From Maricaulis maris (lineage in GTDB: Bacteria; Pseudomonadota; Alphaproteobacteria; Caulobacterales; Maricaulaceae): a DNA stretch of 64,000 bases. The stretch covers positions 924,501 to 988,500 of the forward strand of contig NZ_AP027270.1 of assembly GCF_036322705.1 (NCBI RefSeq). The letters are read 5' to 3'. Shown here in pieces: positions 28,079 through 37,150 of this stretch. The notes beneath the pieces were generated by a model. It did not search any database. It was not told the DNA's origin and worked only from the letters and a program-made list of their open reading frames with translations. The stretch's first letter is position 1; every line of letters begins with the position of its first letter. Made by a program: the position numbers and the translations under genes.

Positions 28079-30007
28079 ATGAAATCGCGAATGAACACTT
28101 CTCCGGCTGCCCGCGACCTGATCAAGCGGTTTGAGCCCTTCAGAGCGGACGCCCAGCAGGACGAGACGGGCCGCTGGGTCGTCGGCTATGGTCACCGAGC
28201 TGCCGCCAAGGCCGGTGTCCGTGTCACCGAGGACGAAGCGGCGTTGCTGCTCATCTATGATGTGATGCGCGCCGAGGAAGTGGTCGATGACAGCATTACC
28301 GGACCCCTGTCCCGCGGGCAGCGCGATGCCCTGACCTCCTTTGTCCACGATATCGGCGTTGACCGCTTCCGCGGCTCCGACGTGGCCCGCTACCTGTTCG
28401 AGGGCCGTGCCCGCGCCGCCGGCGAGGCGCTCGCGGCTTATGGCGACGGAATATCCGCGCGGCGCGAGGCCGAAAGCCGGCTCTTTCTCGACGCCCTTAT
28501 GCCCGCCGAGCCCGGCAAGGCCCACAAGTCCGAACCGGTCGAGCTGGTCATCAAGATCGAACACCCGAGTGAGGAACGTATCCTGGAAGGCGCAGTCGCC
28601 GGTGAGGACGCGCCGTCGCCGCAAGCCTATTCCGACGATCTGCCGCCACCGCCGCCGCCGCCCGATGCCAGCCTGGCGCGTCGCCGCGAGGCGGAAGACG
28701 AGATTGCCCGCATCCTGGCTGCCGTCGAGGCCCTGCCTCCGGAAGTCCGTCAGGAGATTGGTGATGCCGGAATGGCACCGGTTGCCGATGCGGTTTCCGA
28801 CATGCGCGGTGATCCGATCGAGGGGGCCTGGCAGGCCGTCGACGAGGACGTGCTGCAGCCCGAGACCCCCGCCGAAGAACCCGCCGACCCGGCCGTCGAA
28901 ACCGTGGCTGCGGACGATCTTGAAGACGGTGTTGAGGCCGCTGCCGACGAGGCCGCCGCTGCCGATGCCGCTGCCGATGCCGATGCCGATCCGGACGCCG
29001 CCGCCGACCGCGTGATCGCGCGCATGGCAGAGCAGATCGAGGCCGGGCAGATCGAAGCCGATCAGGGCGAGGCCGTGGCGGAGGTGGTTGCCGTTGATCC
29101 GGCCCTGGTCGCCCCGGCGCCGCTTGAAGTCCCGGCTGAACCAACGCCGCGTACCGCTCCACCAGCGATCGGCGCCTTTGACCTGCCGGACGGCATGGGG
29201 CTCGGCTTTGTTCTTACCGGCGGCGCGCCGGCGCCGGTGGCCGAGCCGGCCCCACGCCCCGAGCTGCCCGAACACTATTCCCTTGCCCTGCCGACCGGTA
29301 TGGGGCTTGGCTATGCCCTGACCCGGGTCATGGAAGGCAGTTTCCGCGTCGCACCGGAACCGGTCGAGCCGGAACAGGTCGCGGCCGATGACGTGGCCGC
29401 GCCGGAAATCGAGCCCGCGCCCCGGACCGAACCGGACGCCGAGGTGATCGAGCCGGAAGCGCAGCCCGACCCGGAGGCTCTGATCGCAGACGCCGAGGTT
29501 GAGACTGAAGCTGAAGCCGCTACCGATGCGCCCGCGGACCCGATTAATGACGGCATGCCGCCGCACCCCGCAGAAACGCCGGCCGAAGCCAGTGGCGCTG
29601 TGGGCGAGGTGGCCGGAGAGCCGGTCGTCGGCGAGCACGCGGCCGAGCATGTCGCTCTCGACGATCTCGAAGATGATCCGATGATGGCCGGTCATGACCC
29701 GATGGCCGATGAGGACGATGAATTCTCACCCCGTGACCTCGCCGCGGACGTGCACGAGATCGATGACCGCAATGTCTCGAAATCCGATGATGGACTGTGG
29801 ACGTTCACGGCGGTCCTGGTCGCGGGCCTGTTCCTGGCCGGCTTTGGCAGCGTGCTCGCTGCGTCGGAGTGGGACTACATCATGGCCCAGCGCGAAATGA
29901 CGCTGAACTTCGGCATGGCGCTCGCTGGATTTTTCCTCGTCATCGTTGCCGGATGGCAGCTGGCTTCGATTTGGCTGTCCAAGTTGAAACAAAAGGCCGG
30001 CAACTAG
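28079..30007 (+). CDS. spmX: SpmX-like polar muramidase with long acidic linker
   Basis: SpmX in Caulobacter marks the stalked pole and recruits the kinase DivJ; in Asticcacaulis it places the stalk. This homologue has the same three parts: a GH24 muramidase domain (about residues 8-145; Glu19 of RFEPF and Asp28 match the lysozyme Glu and Asp, but the Thr three residues before the GYGH motif is Val34), a long disordered linker rich in Pro and acidic residues (about 146-570, starting near a run of seven prolines), and two C-terminal membrane helices (about 574-597 and 611-633). At 642 residues it is far longer than the roughly 430 I recall for Caulobacter SpmX; the linker accounts for the difference. 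The linker repeats DGMGLGFVLT/TGMGLGYALT. Assignment by architecture. Confidence 0.82.
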   Translation: MKSRMNTSPAARDLIKRFEPFRADAQQDETGRWVVGYGHRAAAKAGVRVTEDEAALLLIYDVMRAEEVVDDSITGPLSRGQRDALTSFVHDIGVDRFRGSDVARYLFEGRARAAGEALAAYGDGISARREAESRLFLDALMPAEPGKAHKSEPVELVIKIEHPSEERILEGAVAGEDAPSPQAYSDDLPPPPPPPDASLARRREAEDEIARILAAVEALPPEVRQEIGDAGMAPVADAVSDMRGDPIEGAWQAVDEDVLQPETPAEEPADPAVETVAADDLEDGVEAAADEAAAADAAADADADPDAAADRVIARMAEQIEAGQIEADQGEAVAEVVAVDPALVAPAPLEVPAEPTPRTAPPAIGAFDLPDGMGLGFVLTGGAPAPVAEPAPRPELPEHYSLALPTGMGLGYALTRVMEGSFRVAPEPVEPEQVAADDVAAPEIEPAPRTEPDAEVIEPEAQPDPEALIADAEVETEAEAATDAPADPINDGMPPHPAETPAEASGAVGEVAGEPVVGEHAAEHVALDDLEDDPMMAGHDPMADEDDEFSPRDLAADVHEIDDRNVSKSDDGLWTFTAVLVAGLFLAGFGSVLAASEWDYIMAQREMTLNFGMALAGFFLVIVAGWQLASIWLSKLKQKAGN

Positions 30008-30085
30008 CTGTTTTGGCGCCAATCTGTTCCACGGCCCGCACGCGTCTCTCTTGACCCGGTCGCGGGCCGTGTTACATCGCGCGGC

Positions 30086-31258
30086 ATGATACCGAACCAA
30101 TATCCCTCGCTTGATTTCAACCTCGGTGACACGGCCGAAATGATCCGTGACACCGTCCGTTCCTTTGCCGCTGACGAGATCGCGCCGCGTGCCGCCGAGA
30201 TCGACAAGAGCGACGTCTTCCCTGCCGACCTGTGGCAGAAGATGGGCGAGCTCGGTCTGCTGGGCATCACGGTCGGCGAAGAGGATGGCGGCACCGGGCT
30301 GGGCTATCTCGAGCATGTCATCGCGATGGAGGAAATCTCCCGCGCCTCGGCATCGGTCGGCCTGTCCTACGGCGCCCACTCCAACCTCTGCGTCAACCAG
30401 CTGCGCCGCTGGGGCAATGCCGAGCAGAAGTCGAAATACCTGCCCAAGCTGATCTCCGGCGAGCATGTCGGTTCGTTGGCCATGTCCGAGCCGGGCGCCG
30501 GGTCGGACGTCGTGTCGATGAAGCTCAAGGCCGAGCGCAAAGGCGACCATTTCGTCCTCAACGGTTCGAAAATGTGGATCACCAATGCGCCCGCCGCCAA
30601 CACGCTGATCGTCTACGCCAAGACCGATACCAGTGCCGGATCGCGCGGGATTTCCGCCTTCCTGATCGAGCGCGGCATGAAAGGCTTCTCGGTTGCCCAG
30701 AAGCTCGACAAGCTCGGCATGCGCGGTTCGGAGACCGGTGAACTCGTCTTCGAGGACTGCGAAGTCCCGGTCGAGAACATGATGGGTGAGGAGGGCAAGG
30801 GCGTCGAGATCCTGATGTCCGGCCTCGACTATGAGCGCGCTGTTCTGGCCTCCGGGCCGGTCGGTATCATGCAGGCCTGCATGGACGTCGTGATGCCTTA
30901 TATCCGCGAGCGCAAGCAGTTCGGCAAATCGATCGGCGAGTTCCAGCTGGTCCAGGGCAAGCTGGCCGACATGTATGTTCGCATGAATGCCACCCGCGCC
31001 TATGTCTATGCCGTGGCCCAGGCCTGCGACCGTGGCCAGACCACCCGCAAGGATGCCGCCGGCGCCATTCTCTACGCCGCCGAGGGCGCGACGCAGATGG
31101 CGCTGGATGCGATCCAGCTGCTGGGCGGCAATGGCTATATCAATGAATATCCGACAGGGCGCTTGCTGCGCGATGCCAAGCTCTACGAGATCGGGGCCGG
31201 CACGAGCGAGATCCGCCGCTGGCTGATTGGCCGCGAACTGTTCGACGAGACGAATTGA
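30086..31258 (+). CDS. ivd: Isovaleryl-CoA dehydrogenase
   Basis: A flavin acyl-CoA dehydrogenase that oxidises isovaleryl-CoA to 3-methylcrotonyl-CoA in leucine breakdown. 390 residues. SEPGAGSDV, the FAD/substrate segment [16 protein letters not shown], and [34 protein letters not shown] fit IVD closely. The catalytic base is Glu250 in [13 protein letters not shown], the IVD-specific position. The ivd enzyme normally heads a liu cluster; the other members (mccB, liuC, mccA) are 9.5 kb downstream on the same strand. Confidence 0.95.
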   Translation: MIPNQYPSLDFNLGDTAEMIRDTVRSFAADEIAPRAAEIDKSDVFPADLWQKMGELGLLGITVGEEDGGTGLGYLEHVIAMEEISRASASVGLSYGAHSNLCVNQLRRWGNAEQKSKYLPKLISGEHVGSLAMSEPGAGSDVVSMKLKAERKGDHFVLNGSKMWITNAPAANTLIVYAKTDTSAGSRGISAFLIERGMKGFSVAQKLDKLGMRGSETGELVFEDCEVPVENMMGEEGKGVEILMSGLDYERAVLASGPVGIMQACMDVVMPYIRERKQFGKSIGEFQLVQGKLADMYVRMNATRAYVYAVAQACDRGQTTRKDAAGAILYAAEGATQMALDAIQLLGGNGYINEYPTGRLLRDAKLYEIGAGTSEIRRWLIGRELFDETN

Positions 31259-31285
31259 TCTGCCCTCAGCCGGCATGACATACAT

Positions 31286-31319
31286 AAGGCCCTGCCTCTG
31301 ACCGAGACAGGGCCTTTTT
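31286..31319 (+). terminator. Intrinsic terminator after ivd
   Basis: A 9-bp stem AAGGCCCTG (31286-31294) and CAGGGCCTT (31308-31316) with a 13-base loop and five Ts. It ends the ivd transcript before the lysozyme-related block. Confidence 0.88.
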
Positions 31320-31370
31320 CATGACGACAGGCAGGCAAGCTGCTAGCGTGTCAGCTAGGAGGTACGGTCC

Positions 31371-31871
31371 GTGAAGTCCGTCTCAGCACTAACAGTTGGC
31401 GCGATTTTGTTGCTCGGATGCTCGTCGGAGCCATCAAGCGCCCAGCCCGGCGCGATGGACCGCTTGTCGGCCTACGATACGATTGATGTCTGCCTCTATC
31501 GCGAGACGACACCAACCGGTCGCCAAACCTGTATCGGTGAATACCAGGCGGCCTGTGAGCGCTTGTCGCCGAACGGCGATACGACGGCCGGCTTGCTGCA
31601 ATGTGCGGCGGAAGAATACGAAGCCTGGGATCGTTGGCTCAGTGACGCCTATCGCGATCTGCGCGAGGGCCTGCCCGAGCCGTCTGTGGCGCAACTGCGT
31701 GAGGCCCAGCGCAGCTGGATGGCGCATCGCGATCTCGACTGCGAGTTTATGGCCGGCCTTTACGCCGGTGGATCGCTGGAAAACGTCGAGCGTGCCACCT
31801 GCCAGGTCCGAAAGACCGCCGAGCGAGCAATCGAATTCATGCGCTGGGAAACGGCCTATCCAACCGACTGA
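31371..31871 (+). CDS. LprI/DUF1311-family lipoprotein (lysozyme inhibitor-like)
   Basis: A 166-residue lipoprotein with lipobox LLLGC (Cys17). The mature part has the cysteine-rich LprI N-terminal fold: a Cys near CIGEYQAACE, then LLQCAAEEYEAWDRWLSDAYRDL, REAQRSWMAHRDLDCEFM and RATCQVRKTAERAIEFM. This family (PF07007) includes LprI, reported to inhibit lysozyme in mycobacteria. A GTG start follows GGAGG at 31358. It converges with the caspase/lysozyme operon, whose last gene starts 15 bases away on the opposite strand. Confidence 0.85.
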   Translation: MKSVSALTVGAILLLGCSSEPSSAQPGAMDRLSAYDTIDVCLYRETTPTGRQTCIGEYQAACERLSPNGDTTAGLLQCAAEEYEAWDRWLSDAYRDLREGLPEPSVAQLREAQRSWMAHRDLDCEFMAGLYAGGSLENVERATCQVRKTAERAIEFMRWETAYPTD

Positions 31872-31886
31872 GATCGCCCGTCTCTG

Positions 31887-32912
31887 TCAGAGGGGCGGAG
31901 GCAGGATAAGACCGCCAGCCCGCCACAGGGCGCTCGGGCCGCGATCAATTGGCAAGCTGCTGGTCGGTCCGAATGACCGGTCGTAAATCTCGGCAAGGTT
32001 TCCTGCAGCCTGTATTGCGCGAACCGCCCAATCTGACTCCAGTCCTAGCGAAGCGCCAGAAGAGTTCAAACGTTCCAATTGAGACTGCCAGGCGGCTCCG
32101 CCGGCCGTTCTCATTTCTGCTGCCGTCACGCCGAGATCCTCTGCCGTGGCCAGGACGTAGAAGGTCCAGCGAACGATGTCTGTCCAGTGGTCATCACCTT
32201 GTCGGGTCCCGATCGACAGAGGCGAATAGGCCAAGCGTCCTCCGATGAGGCGATGTTCGCCCGGTTCCGGCAGCGAGATCTGGAGTGCGCGCAAGGCGGC
32301 CTGGCCATCGGCGATCCCGACGCAGCGGCCTTCGAGATAGGCCTGGCGATATTGTTCGGCACTCCCGAGAGGCAGAGTATTGATGATCGCGTTTGAGGCG
32401 GTCGCTAGGTCGTTGATGATTACTTCCGACGGTCCGCCCGCGATGACGCACACAGTGCGATCATTGAGCATGGCCAGGTCAGTTATCCCGCTGTCGGACG
32501 GGACCATCACCATTTCCTCGTCAACGAAGAAAGGTCCGACGAACTGAACAGCTTCCGCCGTGTCACGTGTGAACGTCCATGTCGTATTGCGCAGAATGAC
32601 ATCGATCGTGCCGGAACGCAGGGCGGTGAAGCGATTGCCTGCGGTCACCGGGACAAACTCCGTCGCGGTCGGATCGCCGAGCGTTGCCGCTGCAATGGCG
32701 CGACAGAGGTCCGCGGTCATTCCGACCCACTCACCCGACGCATCGGCCATCGACATGCCCAGTTGCCCCGGATTTACGCCACACCGCAGATAGCCGCGCT
32801 CCTGGACGGCGGACAGCGTGTCGCGCTGGGCAGCCGCGTTGCCGGACAGGCCAGCCGCAGTCAGGATTGCGGATACGAGCGCCAAGGCGAGCAGGCGAAC
32901 AGTAGAGTGCAT
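31887..32912 (-). CDS. AapJ-like amino-acid-binding protein, copy 2
   Basis: A periplasmic solute-binding protein related to AapJ/BztA, the binding component of general L-amino-acid ABC transporters. 341 residues from the Met at 32912, with a signal peptide (LLALALVSAILTAAG). It has RGYLRCGVNPGQLGMS, DLCRAIAAATLGDP, RFTALRSGTIDVILRNTTWTFTRD and SLGLESDWAVRAIQAAGN, the family landmarks. It is the second of a tandem pair with the next gene. There is no ABC permease or ATPase in this window, so it may be a lone sensor. Confidence 0.88.
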   Translation of the reverse strand: MHSTVRLLALALVSAILTAAGLSGNAAAQRDTLSAVQERGYLRCGVNPGQLGMSMADASGEWVGMTADLCRAIAAATLGDPTATEFVPVTAGNRFTALRSGTIDVILRNTTWTFTRDTAEAVQFVGPFFVDEEMVMVPSDSGITDLAMLNDRTVCVIAGGPSEVIINDLATASNAIINTLPLGSAEQYRQAYLEGRCVGIADGQAALRALQISLPEPGEHRLIGGRLAYSPLSIGTRQGDDHWTDIVRWTFYVLATAEDLGVTAAEMRTAGGAAWQSQLERLNSSGASLGLESDWAVRAIQAAGNLAEIYDRSFGPTSSLPIDRGPSALWRAGGLILPPPL

Positions 32913-32923
32913 GGCCGGGATCC

Positions 32924-33979
32924 TCATTCGAACGGGGCTGAAAAAATCATGCCGCCATTCTGCCAAAGGGCGCTACGCCCTCGTTCGATCGGCAACGCGC
33001 TTTCGGGGCCAAAGGAGCGCTCGTAGATCTCGCCGAGATTTCCGACAGCCTGGATGGCGCGAAGGGCCCAGTTCGCCTCAAGACCCAGCAAGGCCCCGGA
33101 GCCACCTTCGGGACTGATCATGCGTCGGATAATGGGGTGCCGGGACTCAACGGAGAGACGCTGCGCATTGGTCTGTGTGACATTGAGGAGTTCGGCGGTT
33201 GCAAGCGCGTTGAATGTCCATTGAACGATGTCGTCCCACCGGTCATCGCCGTGACGGACTGCCAGCGAAAGGGGCGACAAGGCCAGTTGTTCGTCCAGGA
33301 TGCGGTGGCTGTCCGGGTCTATCTGTGCGGCGCGCAAGGCTTCCAGGCCTGCCTTGCCATCGGTCACGCCAATGCAGCGACCCGATTCATAGGCACGCGC
33401 ATAGTCTTCGGTCCCGGTGACCGGGACGAACTCGATCTCAATGCCGAGCTGTGCCTGATAATTGCGCAGGACTGTTTCGGTCAAACTTCCGGTCACGGCG
33501 CAGATGGGTTGTCCGTCCAGTTCGGCGACTGTTGTGAAGCCGGTGCTAGCGCGGACGAGCAGGCTTTCTACCTCAATAAAATAGGGGCCGATAAAATCGA
33601 CGCCTTGCGTGGTGTCGCGCGAAAAGGTCCAGGTTGTTGTGCGGCTGAGCACGTCGATTTCACCGGACTGCAAGGCGGTGAAGCGGGTCCGCGCTGTTAC
33701 CGGCACAAACTCGATGGCGTTCGGATCGCCCAAGGTTGCCGCCGCAATGGCACGACAAAGATCAATGCCCATCCCTTCCCAGAGGCCTCGCGCATTCTGG
33801 CGGGCCATCCCTGTCTGCGACGGGTTGACGCCGCAGCGCAAAGTGCCGCGCTCATGCACCACGGCCAGCGTCTCGGACTGGATGGCTGAGGTATCCTGGG
33901 CATAGCTCGCCGCTGAAAGGCTGCAAGCCAGCGTGATGAGAATCGAGCGTCCGATATCGGTGAGGCTGAACCGGGTCAT
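32924..33979 (-). CDS. AapJ-like amino-acid-binding protein, copy 1
   Basis: A 351-residue binding protein with a signal peptide (MTRFSLTDIGRSILITLACSLSAASYA) and the same fold as its downstream neighbour: RGTLRCGVNPSQTGMA, LCRAIAAATLGDP, LQSGEIDVLSRTTTWTFSRD. Its start overlaps the stop of the caspase/lysozyme gene by 4 bases (ATGA), so it is translationally coupled to it. Amino-acid ligands are presumed from the family; the ligand site residues were not worked out. Confidence 0.88.
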   Translation of the reverse strand: MTRFSLTDIGRSILITLACSLSAASYAQDTSAIQSETLAVVHERGTLRCGVNPSQTGMARQNARGLWEGMGIDLCRAIAAATLGDPNAIEFVPVTARTRFTALQSGEIDVLSRTTTWTFSRDTTQGVDFIGPYFIEVESLLVRASTGFTTVAELDGQPICAVTGSLTETVLRNYQAQLGIEIEFVPVTGTEDYARAYESGRCIGVTDGKAGLEALRAAQIDPDSHRILDEQLALSPLSLAVRHGDDRWDDIVQWTFNALATAELLNVTQTNAQRLSVESRHPIIRRMISPEGGSGALLGLEANWALRAIQAVGNLGEIYERSFGPESALPIERGRSALWQNGGMIFSAPFE

Positions 33980-36738
33980 GATCTGAATCCCATGGTGAAC
34001 AGTGCGGCGGCACTGGCGCGAATTTCGCTCAGGTTTTCAAGGCGCTGCCCTGCCATCCCGGTTTGGCTTTCATCCCAATAGCCGATTGCTGCCAGCGCGG
34101 CCTGGGTGTTGCCCTGATTGACATAGGTCATGACGGGCGTACGTGCGAAGCGCTGTTCGCCCATCGTATAAGCCAGAATGGTCAAAGCCTCGATCTGGAG
34201 CGGTTCCAGCGGCTGGGAGAGTTGATTGCTGACCCGGGCCCTGACATTCGCGAGGTCGGCCTGAAGCTGTTCCCGTGCAGCCTCCTCGTCCATGCGGTTG
34301 GGCGTGCCGTTCAACGGCATGACTGAGCCATATCCGATCATGCCCCGGTCCTCGTCGATCTCCACACGCTGGGTCAAAAGTGGAACGTTGGCCGCAATCA
34401 CGCTTTCCGCAATATCGGTGTCCGGAGAGAGGTTGAACAGGGCGCGTTCGGCGTGGCGCCGACGATCCAAACCGCGCACGATGGTCAACTCACCATTGAT
34501 GCGGGCCTGGTTCCAGGCCAGGAATTGGTCGGCCGCGCCCGCCATGTCTCCCTCATTGAGCGCACTGACAAGTGTGCTCTCGGCGACGCGATTGCGCCCT
34601 ACATTGTAGGACAGAGAGAGTATGGCCGCTTGCTGATTGGGTGAGAGCTCCGCTTCAATAGCCGGTTCCAGCTCGCGCCAGTCAGTTTCGACATAGTCCT
34701 CAAGATACCTCATTGCCTGATCAGTCGTGATGTGCAGGCCCGGGCCAATGTCCGGACCGGTCGTGCCAAATCCGATCGTCCAGACGCCGACAATGTCCTG
34801 GTAGGCGTCCAGTTCAAGGCCTTCAAACATTCGAATGAAGTAGGCGGCATTTCGTAATCCGCTCGCTGCCGAGAATGCTTGGGCGACCTCGGCGCTTGGC
34901 GCGGCGACAGATTCGGCCTGCGGACGCGAGGCGGCAACAAGTTCGGCAACTGTCGCATCGGGCGCAATCTCAATGCCCTGCTCCTCCAGCGCGCGAGAAA
35001 GCCGGATCTCATGGAGACGGTCTCGCGCGGCGCCCTGCGTGACCGCAAGGAAAAGGGCTGTTTCATAAGCGCGCCGACGGAGCAGCTGCTCGTCATGGAT
35101 AATGCGTCCGGCTTCTATGCGGAATGACGAGAAGGCGAGTTCGCGAGCCACGGCGTAGACATTACCATCACCAAGGCGTCGACAAATCGCCGATCTGGAA
35201 AATGTTTCAACGGATATCGAGACCGCGAAGGAGGCCAGCGCTTCCATCTGGTTTGCGTTGAGAGGTGTAGGCGAGCAATCCGCCACGGCGGAGCGCGCTC
35301 GGTTGAGGGCGGTGTCCAGCTGAACGCCAGGTTCAAGGTCTGCGTCCACGCCGGTCCGGGGGAAGGCCGCGACAATTGCGCCTGCGCCATGGCCGCGTGT
35401 GGGCAATTCAAACAAGGCTCGCTCGATGATGCGGCGTCGCATTATCGAGAGGCTGTCATGGCGTTGACCGGCCGATGCGTCCGCAAGTCGCTCGATGGCA
35501 TCCGGCAAATCAGCGAACTCGCCGGTTTCCAGAGCCTGGTCAATGCCGGCGGCGTGCAGTCGATTGCTTGAGGTCGAGCTAGTCACAGACAGGATGGCGG
35601 CCTTCTGCCAGTCGTCGAGTGTCGACGCGCGTGATTGCTCAAGCACGCGACGCCAGGCCTCAAGCCGTTCGACTTCAAGCGCATTATCCGTGAGGAGAAC
35701 GCGGCCTGCCCGCGACGCAGGAAATGTATCGTCGATATTCAGGACCGTGAGGGTTGCGACTGTGTCACTCACTGCACGCACGCTGCGTGTTTCTGACCCG
35801 ACAAGTGAGGAAACAGAGGCGCGTGTCGCCACCCGACGCGAGTTCTCGCGTGTCAAAAGACTCCGTTCCGCTTCGTCGAGCCGAGAAAGGAGGCTGTTCG
35901 AACCGAGTGTTCCAACAAGCGGACCCGCGCTATCAATGTCTTGCCCGAAGCGAATGGACAAATGCTGACGGTCATTGGTTTCTTCGGCGACAATAACACT
36001 CGCTTGGTAGGCAACCCGGATAATGTCGGAATAGGGCGTGCGTAGCGTGTCGGCAAAGGCCTGCGCGAGCGCGGAAATGTGCGGGCCGTCACCGGTCGGG
36101 CTTGTTTCCCCCAGAATATTGCCGGCATCCGGAATCAGGCTTCCCGGAGTCGCAGCGAAGATCTGCATCTCGTTGTGGTCGAGGACCTCGTCTGCGAGCG
36201 CCATGTCCAGAACGGGGGTCGGGCCTTCGAGCAAAGGTCCGGGCAAAGTCCGATCAAGCATGATGAGTTTGATCCGGGGCTCTCTGTCGGCAGGCGGGCG
36301 AAAACTCCCGGCCAGTCGTACCAATTGGCTATCGACGGCGTCCGGGCCCCATGCTTCTGCGTCAACGGGAATGAGGAAATTCTCGCCATTGACCTGTGCC
36401 ACATGCCCTGAGTGATAGAACACGGCAACGCCGCCTGCATTCATCTGGGCTTCAAATACACGCATATACTGGACGGTTTGCGCCCAGTTCAGATTGTGCA
36501 GCGCGCCGCCGCCAATAAGCGTGAAGCCCTGTCTGCGCAAGGCATCGGCCACAAGTTCCGCATCTTCTTCAGCACCCTCGAGGCGCGTGAAGTTCCTGTA
36601 GGCGGCATTTCCGATGACGAGCGCGACACGTTCTTCGACAGCGGGTGGATAGACGTCGGCCGTCTGCCCGCCGGGTTGGCAAGCCGAGAGGGCGGTCAGA
36701 ATCGCCGCCAAGAAAATGAGCCGAAGCAGGCCCGTCAT
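33976..36738 (-). CDS. Lipoprotein with degenerate caspase domain and four lysozyme-like units
   Basis: A 920-residue lipoprotein (lipobox LSAC, Cys20). Residues about 36-240 form a C14 caspase-like fold: EERVALVIGNAAYRN, FYHSGHVAQVNGENFLIPVDA (His112 in the catalytic His place). The strand that normally ends LDACR reads LDRTL, putting Thr164 where the catalytic Cys should be. Four GH24 lysozyme-like units follow: lobe repeats at about 377-444 and 493-563, one full lysozyme (633-768) with Glu639, Asp648 and Thr654 at T4-lysozyme spacing, and a degenerate full copy (about 786-914). Start at 36738 after GAGG. First gene of an operon with two amino-acid-binding proteins. Function unknown: an envelope murein sensor or lysozyme is possible. 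Confidence 0.85.
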   Translation of the reverse strand: MTGLLRLIFLAAILTALSACQPGGQTADVYPPAVEERVALVIGNAAYRNFTRLEGAEEDAELVADALRRQGFTLIGGGALHNLNWAQTVQYMRVFEAQMNAGGVAVFYHSGHVAQVNGENFLIPVDAEAWGPDAVDSQLVRLAGSFRPPADREPRIKLIMLDRTLPGPLLEGPTPVLDMALADEVLDHNEMQIFAATPGSLIPDAGNILGETSPTGDGPHISALAQAFADTLRTPYSDIIRVAYQASVIVAEETNDRQHLSIRFGQDIDSAGPLVGTLGSNSLLSRLDEAERSLLTRENSRRVATRASVSSLVGSETRSVRAVSDTVATLTVLNIDDTFPASRAGRVLLTDNALEVERLEAWRRVLEQSRASTLDDWQKAAILSVTSSTSSNRLHAAGIDQALETGEFADLPDAIERLADASAGQRHDSLSIMRRRIIERALFELPTRGHGAGAIVAAFPRTGVDADLEPGVQLDTALNRARSAVADCSPTPLNANQMEALASFAVSISVETFSRSAICRRLGDGNVYAVARELAFSSFRIEAGRIIHDEQLLRRRAYETALFLAVTQGAARDRLHEIRLSRALEEQGIEIAPDATVAELVAASRPQAESVAAPSAEVAQAFSAASGLRNAAYFIRMFEGLELDAYQDIVGVWTIGFGTTGPDIGPGLHITTDQAMRYLEDYVETDWRELEPAIEAELSPNQQAAILSLSYNVGRNRVAESTLVSALNEGDMAGAADQFLAWNQARINGELTIVRGLDRRRHAERALFNLSPDTDIAESVIAANVPLLTQRVEIDEDRGMIGYGSVMPLNGTPNRMDEEAAREQLQADLANVRARVSNQLSQPLEPLQIEALTILAYTMGEQRFARTPVMTYVNQGNTQAALAAIGYWDESQTGMAGQRLENLSEIRASAAALFTMGFRS

Positions 36739-36925
36739 CTTGCACCTCAAAATCACTGTCCAGAACGCAACATCAGTTTCGAAAACGCAATTATCGTGCC
36801 AAGCCATGAGAATGACATTAGATTCCCCGTACACGGGATTGGAAACCTGTCCGCTTGAGGCGGAGCAGCGTGCATGCCCGGTGGCTGAGTGCTAGCCTGA
36901 TGTTGAAATAGCCGGAGCGAAGGCA

Positions 36926-37150
36926 ATGAAATTTTTGGCAGACCTGTTCAAACCATTGTTGACCCTTCTGGTGACAATCGTCGGGCTTGGTTTCGTTGCG
37001 TCCGTTTTGTCGCCGCAAGTGGATGCGCTCATCGAGTCCTGGGTGCCTGCCTGGGCAGCGGTCGATCCCGCCGAGCAGGTCGTGCGGGGCTGGTTGGGTC
37101 TGGACGAAGCGGCGGAACCGTCCTGGTGGCATTTCTGGGGGCGTGACTAG
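36926..37150 (+). CDS. Small membrane protein of unknown function
   Basis: A 74-residue protein with one membrane helix (FKPLLTLLVTIVGLGFVASVL) near the N-terminus and a tryptophan-rich end (PSWWHFWGRD). A GAAGG lies 5 bases before the ATG. It is divergent from the caspase/lysozyme lipoprotein gene and its stop overlaps the patatin gene by 4 bases on the other strand. No family recognised; gene status rests on the ribosome site and the protein-like composition. Confidence 0.6.
   Translation: MKFLADLFKPLLTLLVTIVGLGFVASVLSPQVDALIESWVPAWAAVDPAEQVVRGWLGLDEAAEPSWWHFWGRD

Noticed and set aside
28079-30007. Phage endolysin, as a label for the GH24 protein
   Set aside because: Two C-terminal membrane helices and a long acidic linker do not fit an endolysin, and no phage genes are around; SpmX fits better.
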